Shown one piece after another: positions 35,950 through 48,780 of a stretch of DNA of 64,000 bases. The DNA comes from Sphagnum compactum (Eukaryota > Bryophyta > Sphagnopsida > Sphagnales), in NCBI GenBank assembly GCA_965153455.1, contig OZ234499.1, forward strand, positions 16,674,271-16,738,270, in the 5' to 3' direction. The notes beneath the pieces were generated by a model. That model did not search any database. It was not told where the DNA came from and saw only the letters and a program-made list of their open reading frames with translations. Numbering within the stretch: position 1 is the stretch's first letter; each line of letters begins with the position of its first letter. A program made the translations under genes and the position numbers.

Positions 35950-38140
35950 AACAAATTAACACACATTTATAATTACATTATTATTGATGTGATGAATAAT
36001 AGTTGTGTTATGAGCAAAAAATGAAAGGATACTTAACACCACAAACACTGGGTTTAAAGCAGACCATGGGCACCACTGAGCATAATAAGGTAGCCTCCAT
36101 GAGTGGATAATAAACACCATGAGCACAATAACTAAAAAGTAAAAAACAGCCTTTAAGTAGACAATAAACACCATGAACACTTGATAACCAAACACCATAA
36201 GACAACCTTTGGGAGTAAATAGTAAGCATCATGAACACAATAACTGAACATTGTAAGGTGGCCTCTAAGTAGGCAATAAGTTCACCAGGAGCATAGTAAC
36301 TAAATGCCATAAAGTAGACCACATGAGCACCTCTAAACACCATGATTAAACACCACAAAGCAGAGTGTGAGCACCTCTAAGTATATAATAAATACCATCA
36401 ACATTTGAAGTAGACATGATTAGGTGAGCACCATAACAAAACACCATAATCAACACCATAAGACACAATGTGAGCACTCTAATAAGCACACCATAACAAC
36501 ATAAGCACTTTTAACATACATGGACAAGATCCATATAATTAAGTTTCACAAGAAAAATAATCATGAGTAACAATTAGCAGTACCATATGGCTAGATGCTT
36601 TTTAAAAAATTTAATTAACACACAAATAACACCATAAGCACAACATTTATGCCAGATAATGGGCACCTATAAGCGCCATAAAATATGCTTGAATGGATAT
36701 TAAACACAAGAACAATATAAAAGTAGACACCACTCACCATAATTACACAGAGGGATATAGCAAACCATGAGTACCTTTGCAGTGAGTATATAAGTAACTA
36801 TGGTCATTTAAACACATGTGAATAGACAATAAACACATAAACACCGTAAGCAAATTTCACATTCCATCCAGCACCAGTTCAATTGCACATATCATGAACA
36901 TATATGAACAACAATTAGCAACATAAAATCTAGTTCTAGTTCAATTTAACAACCTTATAAGCTTGGGAAAGGAAAATAATGAAGACCTCCGAGAAGACAC
37001 TAACCACAACATTTAAGCATTGTAAGTAGACATTGCCCACCATTATTAAATAACGTAAGACCTAAAGAGACCATGAACACATCTGAACACCTTATAATTA
37101 AGCACCATATAAGCAGACTATAACCACCATGGCCACTTTAAATAGACATTGTGCAACAATATTAAATAGCATAAGACAAGTAGTTTTGAGCATGCAATTA
37201 GCACCATAAGAACTACATTGAATTATGGCAAACCAAGGGAAATTCTAAGCACCATCATTGAAAACCATTTATAATAAACCAAAATGGCCACATGTCCATA
37301 TAACACCACAACTTGGTAGACCATGTGAATACATTTGCTCAAAATGTAATTAATGACATATAAACATGCACTATAATCTAAAGCAAACCATGAACACCCA
37401 AAGCATATCATCCACACCTTATGGCAGACCATGAGCACTTTAAATAGACCAAAAACACCATAACCAAACCTTAAATACCTTTAGTAGTCAATGAACACTT
37501 GAAGCACACAATAAGCAAGTCACAAGCAGATGATAATTACACCTTGCATATATAGTAAATTCATAAGCAAACAATAAGCAATATATACATTTAACAAGCA
37601 CCAAGAGCATATACCAAACAATGTAAGCATATAAAGAACATGATTAAATATAGAATGAGTAACATCAGCAAACTTAAGCATCAATAGTGCATCTTTAGTA
37701 AACACCCTAATTACTATAAGTACATAGCAAACATCATAAGCAAATAGTAAGCACCATAAATAAATAGTCAACACCATAAGCAAGTCCAATCAACACCATA
37801 AGTAGACAATCAACACCATAAGTAGACAATTAGCACCATAAATAGACAATTAGCACCATAAGCAAGTCCAATCCACACCATAAGCAAATAGTCAACACCA
37901 TAAATAGACAATCAGTACCATAACAAGTCCAGTCCACACCACAAGCACATAGTCAGCACCATAAGTAGACAATTAGCGCCATAGTAAATCCAGTCCCCAC
38001 CATAAATAGACAATCAACACCATAAACAGGTCTAGTCCGCACCATAAACATACAATTATCACCATAAGTAAATAGTCAGCACCATAAGCAAATCTATTTT
38101 GCACCATAAGCAGACAATCAACACTATAAAGAAATGATGA
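35950..38140 (-). repeat. Degenerate minisatellite (CACCATAAGTAGACAATCAA type)
   Basis: Two kilobases are built from variants of AGACAATCAACACCATAAGT, most regular between 37780 and 38110 with a unit of about 20-24 bases, and looser from 35950 to 37500. The long minus-strand frames here (YGVDYLL-type peptides) follow from the repeat and are not genes. It sits inside the transposase-like gene. Confidence 0.8.
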
Positions 38141-39082
38141 GCTTATCTGACACACTTCCAAACTCCTTGATAGACTCAATTACAAGTCCCAAGGTGAAAA
38201 CATTGAAAGGATAATGAGTTGAGGTACGCTCCTTGGCTCGTAGCACTTTGGGGGTAGAGGGGCATGCTAAAGCTTCGGGATGGGGATCAAGACGAATGAC
38301 AAGCGGCTCAATTATTCACACGAACCTGCACAAACGAAACAATAAGTTGCTCAGTGCGTAGTTGGAACATTTTTGGTGCATAGACGAGTCACGGGCAAAC
38401 ACGGACTTACAAGACTCACCACGGCCCGAACTTGGGGGAAGCCACCACCTTCCCCCTTATACTATTCTCTATGCTTGGCCACAGGACCTGCACTCAAATG
38501 TCATTTTGTCTCAGGACTCCCAAGTTGAGGGTCCTGAAGTTGAGACTCTCGCAACTTTGGAAGCCTATAACTTCTTGTGCAGACCTTTGATTGAGGTGAG
38601 GTCTAAAGACCTCAATCGGAGGTCTGAAACAAAGTTGTAGCCCTTTTCAAGAGCTTTCCAACGGTATGTGGCACGTCACCTACACGCAAATAAATTAGGG
38701 AGATTATCGACTTTTAGTGGTCGGGAGTCAAATTGATAGTTTCACTCCCAGCCCTTCTTTTGGCCATAACTTATGTTTTACATACCCAAATGGGTCATGC
38801 AAGCCCATTTTAGACATCTACGTTCCAATAGCTTTCCAATCATATAAAGAACTTTTAAATCTAATGAGTTTTGACCCCTAAAATTGCCCTCTGAAAATTT
38901 GGAAGTCCATCGGGACTCCAACTCCCAAAGTGGGAGCTCATTTGGGAGTGTGGGGGTTCATCCCCTCACACCCTCCTACACTCCCGGGAGCATGAAATGT
39001 GACTCTCATGACTTCACTCTTAGCCTGTAACTTTTGCAAGTCCTTGCCTTAGTCACGAGCCCAAGGCTAGGGTTGCGACATT
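38141..39082. mobile_element. Compositionally distinct insertion within the minisatellite (possible solo LTR or other element)
   Basis: CACCATAAGCAG repeats stop near 38135 and related ATAAGTAGAC sequence resumes after 39085. The 940 bases between are richer in GC. Read on the minus strand they begin TGTCGCAACCCTAGCC, a start typical of LTRs. No second LTR, primer-binding site or target duplication was found, so the class is uncertain. Confidence 0.35.
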
Positions 39083-40984
39083 ATCCATAAGTAGACTTTA
39101 TGAGTATAGAAAGCAAACATAAAAGAAAACATTTGCCATTGAATCAAACATCATCTAGACTTTAAAAATTTACATTTGATCTAGGATTTATGACCAAACA
39201 AAAAATTGTCCAAAAATGTAGCTTTCACATGTGACACTTGTAAATAATGTGTGGGGTGTGCCTCATACAAGTTCACCTTGATCCGTCTTTTGACAATGTC
39301 CTACATGTTAGGAAAGATGGTAGTCTCCTTTCCCATCAATCCTGAACAAGGATTGAGATTGCATCAAGTAAGCAATCTGTGCGTCTATGGCATTTGTGCA
39401 TCAGCCAAAATGCATCCCTTTGAATTTCTAAAAGAACCTACCTCTTTCTAGCCTTCTTAATGTTTCGCCTATCAACACCCAAGATTCTAACAATGCGCCT
39501 CCTGGTTTTACTAGGTTTTGAGGAGGCAACAAATGTGCACATAATGTCTTTTGCCAAAACAAGCTTAAATTGCCGCACACCAATAAGATGAGATGTAAAT
39601 CCTTTTAAATTAACCATAATCTGTTGATTTTGTTTCAAGATTGCAATGTCTTGAAGGTAAGGAGGTAAAAAACCTTCATCAAAGGATGATTGATGAATTT
39701 TTCCATAACTATATGTTGGTATTTTGGAATGAGATCTTTTAATTAGTTCATTATAAACAAAGCAAAAATTCTTGCATCTTCTGCAATCATCTTGAGGACA
39801 TATCGTGGATTCCACCCACCTTCAACATCATTGATGGTGACTGTCTACACATTCTGAGGCACAACCTCATCTTCGGCAATAACACTTTTGTCCTTCCCTA
39901 CTTTGTGAGCCCTACACTAATGCACCCTTTCCCTCATGTCTATAATTCTTTTTTTGGCATACCAAGAGTCATAATCCTTAACATTCGTCACCTTTTCTTC
40001 AAAAGGGGACCTTTTTTTTGTGTTGTATGTTTTCCATTTTTGGCAATTCTCACCTACAAAAAAATCACCACTTGCAACATAGAAAATCTTGCACATGTTG
40101 CACCCCCAACAAAAAAATCTTTGAAAGCCTTAAGGCTAATATTTTGGAAAATCAATTCATATGACAAGCTTGCATCTAGGAAACAACATTTTATCTAGTA
40201 ATGCATATCATCCTAGCCTGGACAACAACATTGCAACAAGAACTTCTGTCATATTTAACATTAAAATTCAGGGTTTGTCTCAGATATGGGCACTTTCAAT
40301 GTCATTGGTAGTAAATGCACAATTTTTTTCACAACACTTTGCTTTGCAACAAGAACTATTTCCTTCTTTGCTTCGCAACCTTTCTAGACCTTATTTGGTT
40401 TGAATCCTCAGATTTTCACCATCTTCTTCCTAAGACAATTTAGTTGGGCAAGGGACAAAACTTTTTGTGAGTTTGTAAGTCGATAATTGAGGCGGCCTAA
40501 TACTAGGTGCTTGTGAAAGACGCCATGTCTTCACCAAACTTATAACTGTATGTTCTTGCAACTTTAACAATCGAGTAGATCATCTCCTATTAAATTCTTG
40601 AATGTATTTCTTTTCAAACTCACTAGACCTACATTCTACTTCTTGCAGACTTTGAAGGCGGGGTTAGAAAAAATTTCTAGTCCTGAGCTATCTTTTTCAT
40701 CATCATTAGGAATTTGTGTGCATTTGAGAGTGTTCTAGACTACATTGCTTATTCGCTTCAATTCAGCATCATAACGACGATCCTCTTGTGATTTACTCAT
40801 AATGCACACAAAAACCGATAGTAACCAAACTTGGATTTACAAATTTGAGTTCACGCCTTTAGCCTCCCACCCATAGCTTCCTACTTGAAACTCACTCTTC
40901 AAAACTCTCATTAACCAACAAAGGTTTAACATCAATCCTCAAAAGACTTTGCCAATCTTGTTGCATTCCCATTCAACCCTAAAC

Positions 40985-42280
40985 CCTAACAAAAAGTGTA
41001 TTTGTGCACAATATTAGTCCCATTTGATCTAAGCCATTGGTTTTAAACTTGAGCCAAAATTAAATTCAATATTTCATCCATGATATCAAAATAATCCATT
41101 TGGATGATATTTAAATATATATTTCATCCATGTAATTATGTGATGTCCTCCCATGTATATTCTAACATCATAAAAATAAAAATAAATAAATGGATTAAAT
41201 ATTAAAAATCCCTAAACCAAAAAAAATAAAAATGCATGAGACTTGTATTTGACGTGTGAATTTTGAAATGTGATATTCCATCTCAAATAATAAAAATATA
41301 AAAAATCAACACCTTGTTTATTTTTTGAAAACAGGACAATTTAGGACATAAAGCACTAGTTAATAAACTTTTGGCTCCTTTTGGAGACCTTTAGGTCATT
41401 GGAAATATATCAAATTTTTATGGTTGTTTCAAAATTGTAAAGTGAATACTCTAATGCCCAAGTTTCAAAATTTTGTTCACTTGTATTATGAAATGATAGC
41501 AATGTAATTTCAAATTCAATAGTGGTTTTTAAAAATTGACTCCTATTAGCTTGTTTTCACCCCAATATTGTTCACTGGGCTGATGGGTAGATGCAAGTTA
41601 CGGTGGCTCAATATCGATAGAAACTACATTCCCTACAAGTCCATACAAGATTTTTAAAAATGATTCAAATGGACATGGTTGTTACTTTTTAAAATATTGT
41701 TATTCTAATCTTTGAATAACACGTGTTCAATCACCTACAAACCTTCCCAAATTAATGTGAAAACTTGTATTTAATGGAGCTAATGTCGATTTTAATTTGG
41801 AAGTCCTAAAAGGAAAACCCACAATACCATAAGAATAATGCCCCATCTAAAACTTTCAAAAAATATGCTTTTGAGACAAAGAAAATTTAAAAAACAAACA
41901 AAAATTGCAACTCATATGAACTTTTGAAAATATGGTAAAATTTTAACCATTCAAAAATCCCTAGCTATTAAACGATTAAGGTTTTCAAAGAAAGGATTCT
42001 TCATATAAATTTATCATCTTGTACTACATTATATATTGAATCCCAATAACACATTCGGAATGCGAATCAATATAAATATTTCCATTTGTGATGTTCTGGT
42101 CAAATGACCAATCCATATTTTTCAACTTCAAAAGTCCATTACTAATAATAAATCAACTTTTTATCAATAAGTAACCATATAGTCTCTTCATAATGAAATC
42201 ATTGATCTAGATTCAAATCCCAATTAATAGATCTAAGGGGTATAATAATCACCATATGCATTTGAATAAAGGGTACCTAA
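40985..42280. other. AT-rich intergenic DNA, nothing recognised
   Basis: No open frame, RNA gene or repeat unit stands out between the start of the transposase-like gene and MITE copy C. Confidence 0.5.
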
Positions 42281-43090
42281 GGCATAAACACATTAAGCCC
42301 CCCAAAAATTGTAATCACAAGTATAATCTTTCTGCAAGTAATTTTTTTGGTAATGTATGGACATCACATCTTGGATTATTTTTTCTCGTTTTAAGTATAT
42401 TTGATTAACTTGAAACTTAATCTAACCAATTATTTTTAAAAATTCAACAAACAATGAAAAACTTGAATGTATGGAATATATTTGTGACAAAATAATACAT
42501 GTCACAAAGTCTGAAAAAATTGCATATATATTTCAAAACTAAGGTTGTGAGTGAAATTCTTGGGTGAATTTTTATATTGTGTGTGATATTGATATACATG
42601 AATTAAATCTAGGACCATTTAGAGATTTAAAGTTTTTGGATGTAATTTCATTTCAAAAAATGTGTTTTTTTGCATTTTTGAGCAATAAATTGCATAATGA
42701 TATTATAGTTTTAGGAAAAAAAACACTACCATATCAAAGAGGAGGAGATTTTATAGATGGGCATTGCATTTTTTTTTCAATTTTCTTTTTTTGGTAATGT
42801 TTCATGAACCACAAACATGAAACCTTATGGCCATTGAAAAATTGTAAGTTATATATTGTATGTACATTAATTTTATCCAATCCTCTTTATCTAATTGTTG
42901 GATCAAGATCAATTTTGACTCAAAGTAAAATTTGAATTCCAACATGTTGTCATGCAAATTTTAAATTTTTTTGCTTGTGTTTAGGATAGGCAAAGAATAC
43001 CATCAAGATTTTAATATACTACATACTATAATACTTGTTATACATCACCTTTTTTGGTGAAAAGTGGCTCACCCTTAATGTGTTTTCACC
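42281..43090. mobile_element. MITE family copy C (810 bp)
   Basis: This copy lies opposite in orientation to copy B. It starts GGCATAAACACATTAAGCCC and ends CTTAATGTGTTTTCACC. The interior matches the reverse complement of copy B through landmarks such as CCATACATTACC/GGTAATGTATGG and ACTTGTTATACATCACC. Flanks CCTAA and CCCCAA give only a weak target duplication. Confidence 0.8.
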
Positions 43091-43095
43091 CCCCA

Positions 43096-44800
43096 AGGAA
43101 AAAACATTGTTTCATCATAAAAGTGAGCCACTGTAGCTTGCATCTACCTTGGTAAGGTTATTCGAAATGCTCATGGGTTGAGTCGAAACCCAAGTTCTAA
43201 TGAGGAGGATATCATAGGTATTAAGTGGCATGGAGAGGTGGATTTTGAAGCTATGCCAGGATGGCATCTTTCTACATACCTGTGTACTTTGTTGAGGTGT
43301 TCTAAAGATGTACCTTAGAGCAACACGAGTAATGGGAATTCCCACAATGATGATGATGAGCTAGAAAGCAATGGTGCCCTAAACATCCATCAAGATTTAC
43401 ATGTTATGGCATATCTACAAGTGGGTGAGGTTTCGGTGGGATTAACACCCGAAGAGCAAGATTCGGTTGTCCACAGGGCGAAATGGTTTCGTTGGGAAAG
43501 TAATTCCCTATTACGTGTGCAAAAAGATGGGTGAATATGTGTAGTACCACGCTTAGAGCAATGTGAGGGCCTTGTACGACATGCTCATGAAGAGTTGGGC
43601 CATTTTAGGGTCTAACTAACCTACTGTTTGTTCCAAGCACAATATTGGTGGCATGGGATGCAACTATAGGTTTAACAATTAGTTTCTTAGTATATGGTGT
43701 GTGATCGAATACGAACATCATTTAACACCCCAGCTATAGCCCTTACCAATTATGGGGCTAGGTTATCGATGGAGCTTGGATTTTGCCGCCTATTTAGTTT
43801 GACACCTCGACATAACCAATATGTTTTGGTTATGATCGAACATTTCTCCAAGTGGTTGGAGTTAGTGCCATTGCTAGATTGCAGTAGTGAAGGAGCTACA
43901 TATGCATTTATAGACAAAATGCTCAGCATGTTTGGTGTTCTAGCCGAAATTTTCATCAACCAAGGTACGAAATTCCAAGGGGATTTTTAGGATTTATGTG
44001 AAAAAACATTAAGAAATCATCAGACTACTTCACAAGATCATCTTGAGGCAAACAAATTGATTGAATGAATGGTGCAGACATTGAAGTGAGGATTACAAAA
44101 GTATGGCCTTTAAAAAGACCGCACACAAGATTGGGACTTGTAGTTACCATGGTTGGCCATGGGATATAGGTTCAATCAACAAGCCTCATTGGTCGTTTTA
44201 ATTGTATTTTTTGTTATTTGGTTGGGATCTCGAATTACCAACCTCCATTCAACGTGATGTTATGACTATGATTAATTTTGATGATCCTTTAGTGTGGATT
44301 TAGGCATGTGAGCAGTGAGCTGCTTTGTTCAAGCATGTGATGCCTATGGCTATGGAAAATCTGGCAATTGTTCAGCACTAAGATACTCTTAAGTATGCCA
44401 CGATTCATGGAGGAGGTTATCGACCTCAAGTCTGTAGGTTTGAGCCAAAGGATTACGTTTACTTGTAATAAATTACACCCACGACATTAGATGTGATTAC
44501 AAGTCGTGTGATTTTGCATGTTCAAAAGGTCCTACCTTTCGAAGTATTATTGTTGGAGGGACAAAATGGTCATACATGGAATGACCATGTGCGTAATTGT
44601 GCACCATGTCATCTTCCCAATGTGGATGGCTAGATTGACCCATCCTTAAGGTCGTTATACATGTTGTTTTTATAGTGTATGTTGTGTAGGCAATCCACAA
44701 AAGCTGCCACTATGTTGGTTTGTGACTAATGTTCAAGAGCACATGGCATGTTTGACACTGCCCTTGTAATTTATGGCCATTTGTAATTAGCCTTTTTGCT
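43096..44800 (+). mobile_element. Gypsy integrase fragment with C-terminal PHD-like finger
   Basis: Across several frames and stops the plus strand reads NAHGLSR-like sequence (the end of RNase H), then MAYLQVGEVSVGLTPEEQDS and VVPRLEQCEGLVRHAHEELG (zinc-binding H-H part). The integrase core (43694-43990) follows: YVLVMIEHFSKWLELVPLLD and DKMLSMFG. Then come TWNDHVRNCAPCHLPNVDG and finally CMLCRQSTKAATMLVCD. The last block has Cys-x2-Cys and Cys-Asp pairs as in a PHD finger and ends in a stop. There are at least eight in-frame stops. The first catalytic Asp seems lost (SMELGFCRL). This is the part missing from the element at 4.85-8.9 kb, so the two probably belong to one family. Confidence 0.8.
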
Positions 44801-46320
44801 ATTCCATACATGGCCTAGTTATGTATTGTGAATATTCTTATGGCAAGGGTAAAAAAGCCCAAGCTTTTTGCAAATATTTGTTCTAACCAAGGATATTTGA
44901 CCCTAGTTAGGAAAACTATTCAAAGTTTAAAGCTTGAAACTTTATCCCTTGCCATAGGAATATTTAAAAGTCCTTAGGCTTTCTCGATTATGATCATGAG
45001 AATATTCAAACGGCCAAGGTTAAGACAACTCAAAACTTTGAGAACATTTTTTTTCATGAAGGATCTCCTTACTATGAAATATATTCCCAAAACTTGGGCT
45101 ATCCAACGGTAATCGAAGATTCCAACTACAAAGGTGAAGAAAGCTTCAAGGTTTGATAATATTCAATACCATAGTTTATGGTAGTGCTAATAATGTTTTG
45201 TTCTTCCATAACCATGAAATCCATCTTTTGTGTTATTCTTGAGTATTTGTGCACCAACTTTCACAAAGTTTGCCACACATCCTCATGTTCTGGCTTTCAT
45301 TCAAACTAATATTGTTGGTTGGTTATTGTAAAAGCATTTGGTTACCAGTAAGGTTATTAATAACTAATCTTTTAATTAAAAAATCAGTTAGAGAACCTAC
45401 TCACTTGGTAGGTACCATCTAAAGAATTGCCAAGACCTTGATGGGTTGGGTATTGATCAATTGTCAAGATTTGATAACCTATATGCATATCTTTGTCAAT
45501 TGACAATGCTAGTGAGAAAAGATGGAAATAAAGTATATTCTGTTCCTATACATGTGTATTCCATAACCATTGTGAGCTCACTTCAATAATTTCAAGTCAT
45601 TTCACAAAACAATCTTGAAGAGCCTTTTAGAATTTAAAATTGACAAATACTCAACACTTCTGGTATGTAAGGCCACCAGAGAAAAGAAGGGAGAAACAAA
45701 ATCTAGACCCTAAAACCTACCCATGTGACATACTAGATGGTTTGGAAGGAGAGTATTTGACAACTGACCTGTCTGCATAACATGTGATTAACAAATTTTT
45801 TTTTGAGCTAATTAATCATAATTGACGTATTAATTTGATGACAAAATTGATAACAGGCATCTCTTGCTATTGATACACTATGCAATGCCAAATCTCTCTC
45901 TCTCTCTCTATATAACCTACCCAACCAGCTCTGAAAAACAAAGTAATAACTGGCCAACATTGCTTTCTCCATTGCCCACCAAGCTTCAACTTCACCAAAA
46001 CAAGACCTAAATGTTGCAAGCTAGCAAGAGGTCCCAAATTTTATGTCATGCCATTGGTGGGTAGTCAGGTTTAAGACATAAAAAGTTGGCTGCTTTTTGC
46101 AAATTTAATTGCAGGTCGCATTACAAGGCGTAATGTGATGGCCGGGATTTTAAAAAAACATAATACATGCAAAGGTTAGCACGTCTCTATGGGCACTTCA
46201 AAATGCCTACTGCTGTTTTCTATTTTTTTTCCCTGTGATAGTTTAAAAAAAGGGAAACGGTTCTTACACTGTGTAAAGCTCTCAGGGTCAGGACTTACCA
46301 GATACTGTCCCAATCTCAAT
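44801..46320. other. Intergenic DNA with a (TC)n run
   Basis: No gene is supported. A pure CT microsatellite (TCTCTCTCTCTCTCT) lies near 45896-45912. The piece TAACCAAGGATATTTG with AATATTC phrases near 44830-45010 is loosely repetitive. Confidence 0.5.
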
Positions 46321-46327
46321 TCACTCA

Positions 46328-46511
46328 CCGGGCCCTTATTATAGTAAACCCTGCCCACTTAGGCTTTACCCAGGCCTTTATTGTGCTCAACCCGACCTCA
46401 CAGGGCCCTTATTCTAATAAACCCTGCTGACTTAGGCTTTACCCCGGCCCATGCTCAACCGCACCTCACAGGGCCCTTATTCAAATGAACCCTGCCCACT
46501 TAGGCTTTACC
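46328..46511 (+). repeat. Three-copy tandem repeat, unit about 70 bp
   Basis: CAGGGCCCTTATTCTAATAA followed by ACCCTGCCCACTTAGGCTTT and ACC appears three times (about 46330, 46402, 46468), with CTCAACCCGACCTCA between copies. A diverged single relative lies at about 57330-57390 (CATGGGGCCTATGTTCCCAT). Confidence 0.8.
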
Positions 46512-46709
46512 TTATACAAAAGATTTCAACTTCTAGCTGCAAGCTAAGGGATGACATAACTACGACCAAAATCCATAATGTACTAGGTAAAGTGGTGAAT
46601 TATTATAGTTACTGATTACAATTCAGATTTCTTCCCTGCTTAGAAGGTACTGGAAGGAGAAAAAGAGCCAGCTTAATCAGAAAGCTGTGCCCTAAGGTGA
46701 TGTACAAAA

Positions 46710-46990
46710 TAATGTACAGTCCTTATCACACACTTTCAGTCTGGGGCAATCCTTAGCAGCTTGTTGCATCAACAATTGATTGCAAATAGCAGACCAATCC
46801 ATCCACCATCAATGCTAATCTATTTTTGCATGATCTTAAATGAATTTGATGTTGGTGAGCTCTGGTTTTCTTGGGACTTTTGCTGCGTAATACAATCTGA
46901 TGACAATTCTGCTTTTACTTTGTTTCATTTCAAAGATTATGACAACAGGCTGGAGTATCTATTTTTTCCACATATGTATTGGAAGCAGCC
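46710..46990 (+). repeat. Flanking duplication shared with 57.98-58.55 kb
   Basis: GACCAATCCATCCACCATCA, ATGCTAATCTAT, TTGCATGATCTTAA and GACAATTCTGC recur in order near 58070-58110 and 58440-58560. The second copy is interrupted by about 300 extra bases (58135-58437). Together with the shared leaders downstream, this shows that the split SPX copy (47.6-56.5 kb) and the 59.4-60.65 kb copy arose from one large duplication. Confidence 0.7.
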
Positions 46991-47649
46991 TTTTAAATTT
47001 TTCTGGTGAACTGGTGCAAAACTGCACCCAGAAAAGCTTAAGCAAGAATATTCTTTCACAGATTCTAGAAAATTTTGCCACATTTGATAACACTGCTAAA
47101 AAGAGTTTGTTGTCTAAATCTGGCAAACATTTTCTTTGGGTAAATAATCAAATTTCAAGAATCTGAAAAAGAATTATTCTTCTTTGAACTTTTTCAGGTG
47201 CAATTTTGCCCCAGTTTGCCAGAAAAAAAATGCTGGTTTCTGGTGTAGGCTAACGGTCAGGTTTTTCTGGTAGATTTTCTATCAATTTGAGAGTTTTCCA
47301 ATGACTTGTTGCCAATCGATGCTAAAATCCTTTTTGGGATGATCATCACCAATCCTCCTTTGCCAAAATGAAAAAAAAAAGGCTGGTTGGAAGAGGGCCT
47401 GGGCAGGTTTTCTTTGAGGATTTTGTGATATAGCCAAAGTGGCAATCGTTCAGAAAATAATTTAACCAAATTTGGCTACATCATTGGTTTGAGGGTAGAA
47501 AAGAAATAGATTCCTTCTATATTCTTGGCTACCTTCTAGAAATTATCATTAGAAATTTGGCTAAATCTTCTTGTGAATGATTCCCAGCGTGGCTACATCA
47601 CAAAAGTGGGAAAAAAAAACCCCTGGTAGGTGAAATCTTCTTGTGAATA

Positions 47650-48770
47650 ATTGCTAGTGTGGCTACATCACAAAATTGGAATTTTTTTTTCTGGTAGGTA
47701 TGAATTTTCTGCTTTTCAGTGCTCATTGGCTACTGGTGGTAAGTTAGTCACCTTTTTTTCATCAGGCTCCAGCTTGCAGAGGAGTGCGTCCGCATCACGT
47801 TGTGTTCTTCTTATCTCTTCTCGCCTCTTTTTCCCCTCTCAGCTTCTCCAATGTGATCAGCAGCGCAAGTCACATCACATCGTGTTCCTATCTCTTCTTC
47901 TGAGGTCTTCTAATTCCTTTCTCCGTTTCTGCTCTCATGATCAGCGCTATAGATGCGTTGCTGAACCCACCAGCTTGCAGCTCAGGTATATAGAGGAGTG
48001 CAGACCACACCCTGTTCCTATCTCTTCTCAACTTTTCTTCGCCTCGCCAGTTCTCTTCCGATCAGCCTTCGGAATCTGTCGAAATCTTCTCTCCTCCCTG
48101 CTTCTTCTTCGTCTTCTTCTATTTGTTGCTGAATCTTCAGCCGAAGTCTTTTCCTCCTGATCCCTTCCTATCCTCTGATCACTTTTTGGGGTCTGCGTCT
48201 GAGATTTCCTTTCATCCTGCACCTTCTTCGACTGTCCAAAACTTCCGGTCCACCGCACGTTGGCACCCTGTTTTCTAAGACCAGGGTTCGCTCAAGAGTA
48301 TGTCACTGCCATCAGTTTTTCACTATTGTGGGTTTGTCTTGGGAAGGGTCTACGTGTAATTCTTGCACAAAGGTTTCTGTCCGGGAGGAGGTACTGCAGC
48401 TTGGCGTAGTTGTTTTCTTTCTTAACATGGTTAAACAGGGAACTGTGTCCTTCTTCCACAAAGGTTTCTGTTGTTGGTGGAGGGTTGCGGTAAACCATTG
48501 TACAATTGTCTTCTTTCTCTTAACATGGATAAGTTTGGCTGCCAGAGATTGTAGATGATGATGTGATTTTACTTTAGGGCTGTTGCATAGGGAGGCTGAC
48601 GGTTTATATGTTCATTGTCCGAAGGCGAAGGTAGTTCTGTAGTTGCTCAGGGGCATTCTTTTCATAACCTGGATAAAGACATGGTTGTCAGAGATTGAAA
48701 GTGAAGTTGCAGAAGGCTGCTGAAAGAGGCTGACGATTTGCGAAGGAAGTTTTAGCTGGCCCGGCCAGTT
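47650..48770 (+). promoter_or_regulatory. Leader and promoter remnant of the split SPX copy
   Basis: GGTATATAGAGG (47985) is the counterpart of the SPX-B TATA box, followed by AGTGCAGACC and CCTGTTCCTATCTCTTCTC. An internal tandem copy of the same leader block lies just upstream (about 47770-47960). The GATCAGCCTTCGG and TTCTTGCACAAAGGTTTCTG phrases also occur in the leader at 59.6-60.2 kb. It leads to the broken SPX start at 48.87 kb. Confidence 0.55.
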
Positions 48771-48780
48771 GAGGTTCCAA

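Larger units (their letters stand above)
33452..40800 (-). pseudogene. Transposase-like gene of an uncharacterised family, broken by insertions
   Basis: On the minus strand a possible start (MSKSQEDRRYDAELKRIS) is at 40800. The pieces then run in order. N-part (39815-39250): RRRIVRILGVDRRNIKKARKR and, after a stop, EKETTIFPN. Middle (35927-35728): FQALKPWWVRRLNTW, then CCCWYHQELNELLQGF and GKGIHDN. C-part (34926-33452): CMCSCINICVMNVDAT, WHQRGCLMGDC, HNFLARWQDVQFKKL, DFFKNYTMRVQNEIQ, then FFAIGHGKGEVDGAGALL and a Cys-containing tail. I associate this motif set with repeated, mobile-element-like proteins in plants and some invertebrates; it has no settled name that I can give. MITE copy B sits between GKGIHDN and CMCSC, and removing it restores the frame. 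The 3.3 kb between N-part and middle is minisatellite plus another insertion. Several stops remain, so this copy is dead. Confidence 0.6.

Noticed and set aside
36000-38140. CRISPR-like spaced repeats
   Set aside because: Units are degenerate, of uneven spacing, and the host is a plant nuclear genome.
35956-38179. Several minus-strand hydrophobic frames (YGVDYLLMV-type)
   Set aside because: They are translations of the CACCATAAGTAGAC minisatellite, not membrane proteins.
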